Positions 38,319 to 47,558 of a stretch of DNA of 64,000 bases are shown one piece after another. Made by a program: the position numbers and the translations under genes. Position 1 is the stretch's first letter. Every line of letters starts with the position of its first letter. The stretch comes from Chloroflexota bacterium (GTDB lineage: Bacteria; Chloroflexota; UBA6077; CF-72), in assembly GCA_019247515.1 (NCBI GenBank), contig JAFAOS010000132.1:1-64000 (forward strand), given 5' to 3'. Under the pieces are notes generated by a model that saw only the letters and a program-made list of their open reading frames with translations, ran no database searches and was not told the DNA's origin.

Positions 38319-39296
38319 ATGGCCCGTCCGATCGTCGTCTTCAACTGTGCTCGCAACTATCCGCCCGGCACCCTGGAGCACGACATGCCGCGTCTCCTCG
38401 AAGCCTGTGAGGTCCGTTTGACGGAGGCAAAGGACGGACCGGAGCTTGCCGCCGAGCTCGCCGATGCGCAGGTGCTGGTGGCCCGTCGCGAGTATGTTGG
38501 CCGCAAGACGCTGGAGCTGACGCCGGCGCTACGCGGCGTGGTCACGCCAGGCGTCGGCGTCGAGAAAGTCGACGTCGAGGCCGCCACGGAGCTGGGAATC
38601 GCGGTCGCGAACTCACCCGGCAATTCGATCACCATGTCCGAAGCCACGTTGTTGCTGATGCTGGCGGTGGCCAAGCAGTTGCCGCAGTGGATCGAGAAGG
38701 CGCGCTCGAGCACCGAACCGACGCTGAGCATGCGCGGCATGGAATTGCACGGCAAGACCATCGGTCTCGTCGGACTCGGCCGCATCGGTCGCCTGGTAGC
38801 TGGCCTGGCGCGCGCCTTCGGCATGCGCGTGCTCGCCTACGATCCCTACGTGTCCTCGAGCGACGTGGCCGAGTTGACGTCGCTCGAACGCGTGCTGAGC
38901 GAAGCGGATTTCGTGTCCCTGCACCCGGTGCTCACACCCGAGACATTCCACCTGATCAACGCCGAGCGCCTGGCGCGCATGAAGCCGACCGCTTACCTGA
39001 TCAATACGTCGCGTGGCGGGGTGATCGACGAGCCGGCGCTGATCGAGGCGCTGCGCGACAAACGCATTGCCGGCGCGGGTCTGGACGTATTCGAAACCGA
39101 GCCGCCCGCGCTTGACAATCCGCTGCTGAAAATGGACAACGTGATCGGCACTCCCCACGGCCTCGGCCACGCCGACGAGTCGCTCTTGCGTTGCGCGGGC
39201 ATGACCGAGGAAAACGTGCTGGCGCTGATCGCCGGTCGCCTGCCGCCCTACCTGGTCAACTCGAAGGTCCGGTGGCGGATGCTTCAGACAGCCTGA
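38319..39296 (+). CDS. D-2-hydroxyacid dehydrogenase (phosphoglycerate dehydrogenase-like)
   Basis: GKTIGLVGLGRIGRLVAGLARAFGMRVLAYDPYV; LINTSRGGVIDEPALIEALRDKRIAGAGLDVFETEPP. Confidence 0.88.
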   Translation: MARPIVVFNCARNYPPGTLEHDMPRLLEACEVRLTEAKDGPELAAELADAQVLVARREYVGRKTLELTPALRGVVTPGVGVEKVDVEAATELGIAVANSPGNSITMSEATLLLMLAVAKQLPQWIEKARSSTEPTLSMRGMELHGKTIGLVGLGRIGRLVAGLARAFGMRVLAYDPYVSSSDVAELTSLERVLSEADFVSLHPVLTPETFHLINAERLARMKPTAYLINTSRGGVIDEPALIEALRDKRIAGAGLDVFETEPPALDNPLLKMDNVIGTPHGLGHADESLLRCAGMTEENVLALIAGRLPPYLVNSKVRWRMLQTA

Positions 39297-39360
39297 CGCG
39301 CAGCGTGGCATTCGTTGGCGCATCTTCGCGGATAGCGCGGGTGCGCCGCGCCTGCGAGCT

Positions 39361-39540
39361 TCAGTGTCCCGCCATGAGGCTGCTGCTGAGCTGCGTGAGT
39401 GGACCCGCTGCCTGCTGCAGATAGGCGACCGGCGCCACGTTGCCGAGCATGATGCCCACCGCAGCCGCCAACGAGAGCGCCCGGATCGGGGGCACGAGGC
39501 GCCTGAGCGCACTCCACAGCGCCGGCAGGTGGTTGTCCAT
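39361..39540 (-). CDS. Small hypothetical protein, possible membrane segment
   Basis: MDNHLPALWSALRRLVPPIRALSLAAAVGIMLGNVAPVAYLQQAAGPLTQLSSSLMAGH; no homology evidence. Confidence 0.3.
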   Translation of the reverse strand: MDNHLPALWSALRRLVPPIRALSLAAAVGIMLGNVAPVAYLQQAAGPLTQLSSSLMAGH

Positions 39541-39623
39541 CAAGCTCACCACCGAATGCTAACGAGCAGGTGTTACGAGATCGTTGAGCCACGGCTAAAT
39601 CACGACTAACACCCGCTGCGCCG

Positions 39624-40544
39624 GTGGAGGCGACAGGCGCCTCACGCGCCCAACACAAGCTTTTCTGCCGTGTTTTCAAAGCCGTACAGTCGCTGGCGGT
39701 GCTGATATCGACGGTGCTTGCCCTCGGCGCGGCTCTGGCGTGGGGCACGAGCGACTTCCTGGGTGGGGTGACCAGCCGCAGGCTGCCGCTGCTGTGGGTC
39801 CTGCTTTTCACCCAGTTTGTCGGGCTCGCGGTCGTTTTGCCGTTCGGACTTACGCGGGGCGCGCCGCCGTTGGATGCGAACGCGGTGCTCGCCGCCGTGC
39901 TCGGCAGCCTCTCGGGACTGGTGGGTGTCGCCGGCCTGTACCGCGCCATCGCCCTGGGCGTCGGCAGCGTCGCCGCGCCGATCTCGGCGACGGGCGCGGC
40001 GCTGCCAGTCCTGTTCGGACTGATTCGAGGCGAGCCGACCACCACGCTGCAGGAGATTGGCATGGTGTGCGCCCTGGTTGGCGTCATCGCCGCCTCACGC
40101 ACGGGTGAGGAGCAGACGCATCTCGGTCAGAACGCGCGGCTGGGCATCGTGTGCGCGGTAGTGGCCGCGTTCGGCTTTGGCGGTTTTTTCATCCTCCTGC
40201 ACGAGGCGAGCACCGTGGATGTGCTGTGGGCGGTGGCGGTGCAGCGGGCGACGGGGTGTGTGGTGCTGGCGCTGCTGGTGTCGATTCGCAGACCGCGGCT
40301 GGCGATGCGTCGGCGCGACGTGCCCACGCTGGTGCTGGTGGGCTCGCTGGATCAGTTGGCTAACGTGCTGTACGGGTTTGCGAGCACGCTTGGCCTGGTG
40401 AGCCTGTCGGCGGTGCTGGCGTCGCTGTATCCGATGGTGACGGTGGTGCTGGCGCGGGTGGTGCTCGAGGAGCGGATCTCGCGAGTGCAGACCTCGGGGG
40501 TGGCGCTGGCGCTGACGGGCGTCGCGCTCGTGGCCGGCCACTGA
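39624..40544 (+). CDS. EamA/DMT family transporter
   Basis: VLALGAALAWGTSDFLGGVTSRRLPLLWVLLFTQFVGLAVVLPFGL...LYPMVTVVLARVVLEERISRVQTSGVALALTGVALVA. Confidence 0.85.
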   Translation: MEATGASRAQHKLFCRVFKAVQSLAVLISTVLALGAALAWGTSDFLGGVTSRRLPLLWVLLFTQFVGLAVVLPFGLTRGAPPLDANAVLAAVLGSLSGLVGVAGLYRAIALGVGSVAAPISATGAALPVLFGLIRGEPTTTLQEIGMVCALVGVIAASRTGEEQTHLGQNARLGIVCAVVAAFGFGGFFILLHEASTVDVLWAVAVQRATGCVVLALLVSIRRPRLAMRRRDVPTLVLVGSLDQLANVLYGFASTLGLVSLSAVLASLYPMVTVVLARVVLEERISRVQTSGVALALTGVALVAGH

Positions 40545-40571
40545 GACGGAGACACACTCCGGCACGCGACG

Positions 40572-40624
40572 TTGACAAGCAACGAACCAGTTCGTACATT
40601 AGTGAGCGTACCGGTTCGTACATT
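40572..40624 (+). promoter_or_regulatory. Promoter TTGACA-N17-TACATT with tandem operator-like repeats upstream of the MFS transporter
   Basis: TTGACA 40572-40577, TACATT 40595-40600; direct repeats ACCAGTTCGTACATT (40586-40600) and ACCGGTTCGTACATT (40610-40624); ACGAAC-CA-GTTCGT is a perfect inverted repeat. Confidence 0.65.
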
Positions 40625-40647
40625 CGTTTCAGGGGAGAGCTGGCCAC

Positions 40648-41991
40648 ATGGCCGACACACACGCTGATCTCGCCGTCCACACGCCCACTCGCGCCGCCGT
40701 CGCCAGCTGGATCGGCAGCGCTCTCGAGTACTACGACTTCTTCATCTACGGCACCGCCGCCGCCCTCGTCTTCGGCAAGGTGTTTTTCCCCACCGCCAAC
40801 CCCACCGCCGGCCTCTTGCTGTCGCTGGCCACCTTCGGCGTCGGCTACATCGCGCGGCCCATCGGCGCCTTCGTCCTCGGTCACGTCGGCGACAGGTTCG
40901 GCCGCAAGCGCGTCCTCATCGGCACGCTGGTGCTGATGGGCACCTGTACATTCCTGGTCGGCTGCCTGCCAACCTACGACCAGATTGGCATCCTGGCGCC
41001 GACCTTGCTGGTCATCCTCCGCCTGTGCCAGGGCTTTTCGGCCTCCGGCGAGCAAGCCGGCGCCAATTCGATGAGCCTGGAGCACGCCCCGCGCGATCGA
41101 CGCTCGTTCGTCACCAGCTTCACGCTCAACGGGACCCAGGCCGGCTCGCTACTGGCCACCGCGGTCTTCATCCCTGTGTCCCAGCTCCCGCAGGATCAGT
41201 TGCTGACCTGGGGCTGGCGCGTGCCCTTCTGGTTGAGCATGGTGGTCGTCGTGGTCGGCTTGCTCATTCGACGCGGCCTTGCCGAGACGCCGGCCTTCCT
41301 CGAAAACAAGCAACGCCACACCCTCGCGCGCGCGCCACTGTCGTTGCTTTTCCGCAACTACACGCCGCAGATCGTACGTGTGCTGCTGTGCAGCCTGGTC
41401 TCGACGGTCAGCACCATTTTCGGTGTCTACGCGCTGTCGTACGCGGTGAACGTAATCAAGGTCGACTCGACGTCGATGCTGAGCGTGGCCATCGTCGCCA
41501 ACGTGGTCGCGCTCGCCGCGATTCCGCTGTGGGCTATCGTTGCCGACCGCATCGGTCGCAAACCGGTGTTCATTTTTGGCGCGCTGGGATCGGGCGTGTT
41601 GATGTTCGCCTACCTGTGGTCCATCAGCCAGGCCAACCTCGCGCTGATCGTGGCCGTCGGCGTGCTGTTGTCGGGCATCGTCTACAGCGCCGCCAACGCG
41701 ATCTGGCCGGCGTTCTACGGCGAGATGTTCGACACGCGTGTGCGACTCTCAGGCATGGCGATTCCGACGCAGATTGGCTTTGCGCTGGGTGGCTTCGCGC
41801 CCACGATCGCCGTTGCGCTGCAGGCCGGTGACCCCGCGGCATGGATGCCCGTCGCGATGATCACGCTTGGCGCTTGCGTCATCGCCGCCGTGTCCGCGGC
41901 GACCGCGCGCGAGACCTACATGCTGGACCTCGACCAGCTTGGCGTGCCGTCCGCGGCGCTTTCCGCATCGGAGCTCGCGGTCACCGCCTGA
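40648..41991 (+). CDS. MFS transporter, metabolite:H+ symporter (MHS/ShiA-like) family
   Basis: ASWIGSALEYYDFFIYGTAAALVFGKVFFP; GDRFGRKRVLIGTLVLMGTCTFLVGCLPTY; LSMVVVVVGLLIRRGLAETPAF. Confidence 0.88.
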   Translation: MADTHADLAVHTPTRAAVASWIGSALEYYDFFIYGTAAALVFGKVFFPTANPTAGLLLSLATFGVGYIARPIGAFVLGHVGDRFGRKRVLIGTLVLMGTCTFLVGCLPTYDQIGILAPTLLVILRLCQGFSASGEQAGANSMSLEHAPRDRRSFVTSFTLNGTQAGSLLATAVFIPVSQLPQDQLLTWGWRVPFWLSMVVVVVGLLIRRGLAETPAFLENKQRHTLARAPLSLLFRNYTPQIVRVLLCSLVSTVSTIFGVYALSYAVNVIKVDSTSMLSVAIVANVVALAAIPLWAIVADRIGRKPVFIFGALGSGVLMFAYLWSISQANLALIVAVGVLLSGIVYSAANAIWPAFYGEMFDTRVRLSGMAIPTQIGFALGGFAPTIAVALQAGDPAAWMPVAMITLGACVIAAVSAATARETYMLDLDQLGVPSAALSASELAVTA

Positions 41992-43002
41992 ATGCGAGCC
42001 ATCGTTCTGGAGGGTCCGCGTCGAGCGGTCCTCCGCGATGTTCCGGAGCCCCGACGAGCGGTCGGCGAGGTGCTCATCGCGGTTCAGCGCGCCGGCATCT
42101 GCGGCAGCGACGTGGCCGTGTTCAGGGGCGATCGTCCGGTGGAGCATCCGCTGGTGATGGGCCACGAGGCCGTCGGCCGCATTGCCGACCCGGGCGAGTC
42201 CGAGCACACCCCCGGCAGCCGCGTCGTGATCGAGCCGAACATCCCATGCCGACGGTGCGACGTCTGTCGTCGCGGGCACGGCAACGTCTGTCCGAGCAAA
42301 CGTTCGCTGGGTATGAACTGGCCTGGCGTATTTGCGGACCTCATCGCCGTGCCGTCGGAATTCGCCCATCCTTTGCCTGACAGGATCCGCCTCGAGGACG
42401 CGGTCGGCATCGAACCGCTCGCGGTCGCCTGGCACGCGGTCGCCGCCGCGCAGGTTACCGAGGGCAGCCGCGTTGCGCTCATTGGCTGCGGCGCGGAGGG
42501 GCTCTTGCTGGTCCAGGCACTGGTGGCGTGCGGTGCGCGAGTGGTCGCTGCCGATCTGCGTGCCGAGCGACTCGCTCTTGCGCGGCAGCTTGGAGCAGAG
42601 TCGACGGTCCACGTCTCACCGGGGACGCGCGCCAGCGTCGATGCACGCCTCGTGGCGCCGGTCGTGTTCGAAGCGGCGGGTGCTGCCGCGGCGCTGGAGC
42701 TTGCATTGAACGCGGCCGCTCCGGGCGGACGCATCGTTGCGCTGGGACTTGGAGCGTCGACCGCCAATCTCATGCCACTCGATTTCGTCCGCCGCGGCCT
42801 GACACTCATCGGCAGTCTGATCTATGACCATCCCACCGACTTTCAGGCGGCGATCGACATGGTCCACCGAGGAGATATCCAGCCGGCCGCGCTGGTGTCG
42901 CAGGTGATCGACAAACTGGAGGCGCTCCCGGCCATGCTGAGCTCGCTTGCCGCGCATGACACTGACGGCAAAACGGTCGTCGACATTCGGGGGCAGGCAT
43001 GA
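41992..43002 (+). CDS. Zinc-dependent medium-chain alcohol dehydrogenase family protein
   Basis: AGICGSDVAVFRGDRPVEHPLVMGHEAVGRI; structural-zinc cysteines NIPCRRCDVCRRGHGNVC. Confidence 0.85.
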   Translation: MRAIVLEGPRRAVLRDVPEPRRAVGEVLIAVQRAGICGSDVAVFRGDRPVEHPLVMGHEAVGRIADPGESEHTPGSRVVIEPNIPCRRCDVCRRGHGNVCPSKRSLGMNWPGVFADLIAVPSEFAHPLPDRIRLEDAVGIEPLAVAWHAVAAAQVTEGSRVALIGCGAEGLLLVQALVACGARVVAADLRAERLALARQLGAESTVHVSPGTRASVDARLVAPVVFEAAGAAAALELALNAAAPGGRIVALGLGASTANLMPLDFVRRGLTLIGSLIYDHPTDFQAAIDMVHRGDIQPAALVSQVIDKLEALPAMLSSLAAHDTDGKTVVDIRGQA

Positions 43003-44888
43003 AGCGCTGCATCGCGACGGTGTCGTTGAGTGGCACGTTGGAGGACAAGCTCCGCGCCATCGCCGCGGCTGGCTTCGATGGCGTGGAGGTGTTCGAAAAC
43101 GACCTGGTCAATTCGGGCGCTTCGCCGCGCGAGATCAGCGAACTGGCCGAGAGCCTGGGATTGACCATCGACCTGTTCCAGCCGTTTCGCGACCTGGAGG
43201 GTGTTCCCGACGAGGTCTTTCGCAAAAATCTGGAGCGCATCGAGCGCAAGTTCGACGTGATGGGCGAACTGGGCGCGCCCATGCTGCTGGTGTGCTCGAA
43301 CGTTGGTTCCCAGGCGCTGGCGGACCCGCAGCGTTCGGCGGCGCAGTTGTATGCGGCCGCGGAGCGGGCAGCCCAGCACGGAATTCGCATCGCCTACGAA
43401 GCGCTGGCATGGGGCCGCCACGTGCGCACGTACGCCCAGGCATGGGACCTGGTGCGTCGGGCCGATCACGCGTCACTCGGCGTGTGCGTCGACAGCTTTC
43501 ACACGCTTGCGCTCGGCGATGACCCGCGTGGCATCGCCAGCATTCCAGGCGACAAAATCTTCTTTTTGCAGCTTGCTGACGCACCGAAGCTGCAGATGGA
43601 TCCACTTTCCTGGAGTCGACATTTCCGCTGCTTTCCCGGACAGGGCGAGCTCGACGTGACGGCGCTGGTCGAGCAGGTGCTGTGCAGCGGTTATCGCGGA
43701 CCGCTGTCACTGGAGATTTTCAACGATGTCTTCCGCAGCTCTGACACGCGCCAGACGGCGGTCGATGCGATGCGCTCGCTGTTGTACCTGGAGGAGTCGA
43801 TCGGTGCGCACGACAGCGCGCCTCAGATTGCCGGTCTCGATCGCGTGCAACCGCCGCCTCCGCAGCGCCTGAACGGAGTCGGCTTCCTGGAGTTCGCCGT
43901 CGACGCGGACACCGGTCGTGAGCTTGCCGCGTGGTTGACACGACTCGGATTTGCTCAGGTCGGCACGCATCGCTCCAAAGCCGTCACGCTGTTTCGGCAG
44001 GGCCGCATCAATCTGATTCTGAACGCGGAGCCCGATTCCTTCGCCCAGGGCTACTTTCAGATGCACGGCCCGGCGTTATGCGCCATCGCGCTGCGGACCT
44101 CAGACGAGTTCCAGGCGCTCGAGCGCGGCCGCGCGATGCTCGGCATCCAGATCGAGGGGCGCAACGGCCCCAACGAGCGCAACATACCGGCACTCCGCTC
44201 GATCGACGGAAGCCTCCTCTACCTGTTAGGAGGTGATGAGGATTCGGCCGAGCCATTCGCGACCGATTTTCTTGGCGGCGACGTGCCCACCGAGGGTGTT
44301 GGCCTGCGGCGCGTCGACCACATCGCCATGGCGCTGCCACCCGAAAGCATGAACGCCTGGATCCTCTTTTACCGCTCGATTCTCGGACTGGAGCCGCAGC
44401 CGGTCGTCGAGCAGGCGGAGCTGTACGGGCTGATGCGCAGCCGGGCAATGGTCGCCCCGTCTGGCCGCGTGCGCATGACCCTGAATGCCTCCGAGGGACG
44501 CAATTCGATGATGGCCCGCTCCCTGTCGGCGTTCTCGGGTTCTGGCGTACATCACATCGCTCTGGAGTGCGACGATATCTTTGCCAGCATCGAAGGCCTT
44601 CAGGCGAACGGGATCGAGTTCCTGATGACGCCAGCGAACTACTATGACGACCTGGCGGCCCGACTGGACCTGCCTGAAGAGCTGGTCGATCGCTTGCGGA
44701 CGTACGGCATCCTGTACGACCGATCCACGGGAGGTGAGTTCTTTCACATACCGACCGAAACGTTCAAAGGCCGCTTCTCGTTCGAGATCGTGCAGCGGGC
44801 AGGCGATTATGCCGGTCACGGAGAACCCAATGCCCCGGCCTTTCTCGCCGCGCAGGCGCGCAGCCTGCTCGAGCCAATTGCCAGATAG
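42999..44888 (+). CDS. Two-domain 3-dehydroshikimate dehydratase (sugar phosphate isomerase/epimerase-like + HPPD/VOC-like)
   Basis: N-terminal TIM barrel MKRCIATVSLSGTLEDKLRAIAAAGFDGVEVFENDL...LGVCVDSFHTLALGDDP; C-terminal HPPD-like VDHIAMALPPESMNAWILFYRSILGLEPQPV...GSGVHHIALECDDIFASIEGLQANGIEFL. Confidence 0.82.
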   Translation: MKRCIATVSLSGTLEDKLRAIAAAGFDGVEVFENDLVNSGASPREISELAESLGLTIDLFQPFRDLEGVPDEVFRKNLERIERKFDVMGELGAPMLLVCSNVGSQALADPQRSAAQLYAAAERAAQHGIRIAYEALAWGRHVRTYAQAWDLVRRADHASLGVCVDSFHTLALGDDPRGIASIPGDKIFFLQLADAPKLQMDPLSWSRHFRCFPGQGELDVTALVEQVLCSGYRGPLSLEIFNDVFRSSDTRQTAVDAMRSLLYLEESIGAHDSAPQIAGLDRVQPPPPQRLNGVGFLEFAVDADTGRELAAWLTRLGFAQVGTHRSKAVTLFRQGRINLILNAEPDSFAQGYFQMHGPALCAIALRTSDEFQALERGRAMLGIQIEGRNGPNERNIPALRSIDGSLLYLLGGDEDSAEPFATDFLGGDVPTEGVGLRRVDHIAMALPPESMNAWILFYRSILGLEPQPVVEQAELYGLMRSRAMVAPSGRVRMTLNASEGRNSMMARSLSAFSGSGVHHIALECDDIFASIEGLQANGIEFLMTPANYYDDLAARLDLPEELVDRLRTYGILYDRSTGGEFFHIPTETFKGRFSFEIVQRAGDYAGHGEPNAPAFLAAQARSLLEPIAR

Positions 44889-44891
44889 CAG

Positions 44892-45004
44892 GTGCCGGCA
44901 CCTCGAACGTGGCGGCCACAAACGTGAGCTTGCGCCGTCTGAGCAACGCAGGTTCAGTGAGTTCCACCTACGGTGGAGCCCTTGGAAAGGTTTCATCGAC
45001 CTGC
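44892..45004 (+). repeat. Dispersed intergenic repeat, copy 2
   Basis: GTGCCGGCACCTCGAACGTGGCGGCCACAAACGTGAGCTTGCGCCGTCTGAGCAACGCAGGTTCAGTGAGTTCCACCTACGGTGGAGCCCTTGGAAAGGTTTCATCGACCTG; lies between the stop at 44888 and the SBP gene at 45110. Confidence 0.75.
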
Positions 45005-45109
45005 TAAGGGGGCGCCACGAACAATGAACACCGCCTGGCACGCGCGCGGGCCGCGGGGGATGACATGCAACCTCAACACGGTTTTGGACAACGAGAAGGT
45101 TCTGGCGTG

Positions 45110-46702
45110 ATGTTGAGCCGGCGTGCGCTCCTCGAGGCCGTCGGCTCCGGAGCGGGCATTGCTCTGCTGGCCGCTTGCACGCCAAACACGCCAGGCGCGG
45201 CACCGACTTCTGCGCCCGCGCAAACCCCCGTGTCGGCTGGCGCCGCGCCCGCCGTGCAGAGCAAGCCGGGTGGCTCGGTGAAGCTCGGCGTCACCGCGGA
45301 GCTGCCTAACCTCGAATCGCACCAGATGTCGCCCTCCACCTTCAACGTGGTCTATCAGGTGCACGACCGGCTGGTCGAATACGACGCCAACCGACAGCCG
45401 GTCGGTCAGCTGGCGGAGAGCTGGGACTTCAGCCCTGACCGACGCCAGGTCACCTTCAAGCTCCGCCAGGGCGTCAAGTTTCACTCCGGCCGCGAATTTA
45501 CGAGCGCGGATATCCCACCCAATGTCAAACACGCCGCGGACCCCAAGACGGGTATCGGCAATCTCTCGGTGATGAGCCAGTGGATCACCGATATTCAGAC
45601 TCCGGACAAGTACACCGCTGTTCTCGTGACCGACCAGCCACGTCCCAGCTTGTTCGACTACCTCCAGTTCCTCAACATCACCGACCCCGAAACGCTGCAA
45701 GGTCCAGACGCGGGTACCAAACTTGTCGGCACCGGTCCGTACACGTTCGTCGAGTGGGTGCAGGGCGACCACGTCACGCTTCGCAAGAATGCCAACTACT
45801 GGAAATCGGGCACTCCCAGCCTGGACGAGCAGGAGTTCCGGATCTTTTCAGATCCGCAGGCGATGGTAGTACAGCTGGAAGCCAGCGCCATCGACGGGGT
45901 GATCGCCGCGCCGTTGCGCGACCTCGCCCGCCTGAAAGACGACCCGAACTACCATTACTTCCCGAACCAGGCCGCGGGTACGTACACCCTGATCGTGGCG
46001 AATACGACCCAGCCGCCCCTGGACAAAAAGGAAGTTCGTCAAGCGGTCAACTACGCGCTCGACCGCAAGCGCATCGCCGATAACGTCTATCTCGGTCTGT
46101 ATGGGCCGCCGAAAGCGTTGCCGTGGACGCCGCAGAACCCGGCCTACGATGCGGCCAAAAACGCGGCCTACGGCTACGACCTGGACAAAGCAAAATCGCT
46201 TTTGCAGCAGGCCGGCGTCTCCAACGCCCAGTTCGACATGATCATGCCCGCCGGATCCGCCGAGTATGCCAGTGTTGCGCAGATCATCCAGGCTGATCTC
46301 GCGACACTCGGAATTCAGGTCGGTCTCAAGCCGCTCGAGACGGCGGCCTTCAATCAGGCCGGCTTGAGCAAACAGGGTTTCGGCCTTATCCAGGACGGCT
46401 CCCTGTTCGCGCAGCTTCTGCCAAGCGCCATTACCGTGTTGAGCAGCTTTTATCAGCCGTCGGCGCCCAAGACGGGCCTCGTGAGCGATCAGTACACCCA
46501 GCTTGTCAACTCGCTCAGCGTCGAGCTCGACCCCGCCAAACAAAAGGCGCTGTACGACCAGTTGAACGATTTTCTAATCGATCAGTCGCACATCATGCCA
46601 CTGGTAGCCACCATCGGTAGCGTGCTGGCGCGCGCCAACCTCAATGGAGTTGGCTGGATGAGCTACGAAGGCATCGACATGCGCGGCGCGTCGCTATCTT
46701 GA
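45110..46702 (+). CDS. Family 5 ABC transporter substrate-binding lipoprotein
   Basis: MLSRRALLEAVGSGAGIALLAACTP (twin Arg + lipobox); GVKFHSGREFTSADI; KEVRQAVNYALDRKRIADNVYLGLYGPP. Confidence 0.88.
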   Translation: MLSRRALLEAVGSGAGIALLAACTPNTPGAAPTSAPAQTPVSAGAAPAVQSKPGGSVKLGVTAELPNLESHQMSPSTFNVVYQVHDRLVEYDANRQPVGQLAESWDFSPDRRQVTFKLRQGVKFHSGREFTSADIPPNVKHAADPKTGIGNLSVMSQWITDIQTPDKYTAVLVTDQPRPSLFDYLQFLNITDPETLQGPDAGTKLVGTGPYTFVEWVQGDHVTLRKNANYWKSGTPSLDEQEFRIFSDPQAMVVQLEASAIDGVIAAPLRDLARLKDDPNYHYFPNQAAGTYTLIVANTTQPPLDKKEVRQAVNYALDRKRIADNVYLGLYGPPKALPWTPQNPAYDAAKNAAYGYDLDKAKSLLQQAGVSNAQFDMIMPAGSAEYASVAQIIQADLATLGIQVGLKPLETAAFNQAGLSKQGFGLIQDGSLFAQLLPSAITVLSSFYQPSAPKTGLVSDQYTQLVNSLSVELDPAKQKALYDQLNDFLIDQSHIMPLVATIGSVLARANLNGVGWMSYEGIDMRGASLS

Positions 46703-46731
46703 ACCCCAGCACCTGAGAGGACCGTTCCCCG

Positions 46732-47520
46732 ATGCCATGGACGCAAGTCGGCCCCACTGATATCCACTATGAGGACCGCGGCAACGGAACCCCGCTGGTC
46801 TTCATTCACGGCGCGCTCTCGAGCGCGGAAACCTGGTACCGCCACGTCGATTACTTCATGGACAGGTGTCGTGTACTTGCCTACGATACCGTCAATCACG
46901 GCTTGTCCTCGAATTCACCCCGCGACGAACCGGAGCCGGACCGCGTTGATGAGCTGGAGGGATTCCTGAGCGCTGTCGGCGCCGATCGGCCCGTTCTGGC
47001 GGGTCAATCGATGGGCGGGATGACGATTATCCGGTGGGCCGTTCGCCACCCGGATCAAGCGCGGGCGCTGATCATCTCCGGCATGGGAATTCGCACCGAG
47101 CCGCGGCGCGGACCGTCCCCGCTCCTCCAACCGGTGGACAATGACACATTGTTCCTCGGCGTGGCCGAGTCGTTCACGCCCGAGTTCTACGCGGCCGAAC
47201 CGCTGCTCGTCGATCGCTACATTCGTGTGCGATCGACCGCGGTACGGCTCGAGGCCCAGCGGCATCCGCGCGAAGCGACGCAGGTCAATCCAGCTTGGGA
47301 CGCGGACGTTCTCGCCGAGGGCGCGAAGCGCATCGGTTCGCCGATGTTGATCATCGTGGGAGCGCTGGACAATCTACGGCCAGCCGCCGAACGGCTGCAC
47401 GAGGTGGTGTCGGGGTCGCGCTTGTGCGTTATCGAGGGCGCCGCGCACAGCGCGCATTACGAGAAGTTCGACGAGTACGCGCGGCTGGTGAGCGGCTTCA
47501 TGGGCGAGCACGGACTGTAA
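46732..47520 (+). CDS. Alpha/beta hydrolase
   Basis: GTPLVFIHGALSSAETWYRHVDYF...VLAGQSMGGMTIIRWA...PMLIIVGALDNLRPAAERLHEVV. Confidence 0.85.
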   Translation: MPWTQVGPTDIHYEDRGNGTPLVFIHGALSSAETWYRHVDYFMDRCRVLAYDTVNHGLSSNSPRDEPEPDRVDELEGFLSAVGADRPVLAGQSMGGMTIIRWAVRHPDQARALIISGMGIRTEPRRGPSPLLQPVDNDTLFLGVAESFTPEFYAAEPLLVDRYIRVRSTAVRLEAQRHPREATQVNPAWDADVLAEGAKRIGSPMLIIVGALDNLRPAAERLHEVVSGSRLCVIEGAAHSAHYEKFDEYARLVSGFMGEHGL

Positions 47521-47558
47521 CCACCACCGCGACGGACAGCAGTGTTATCGTGCGTCTC

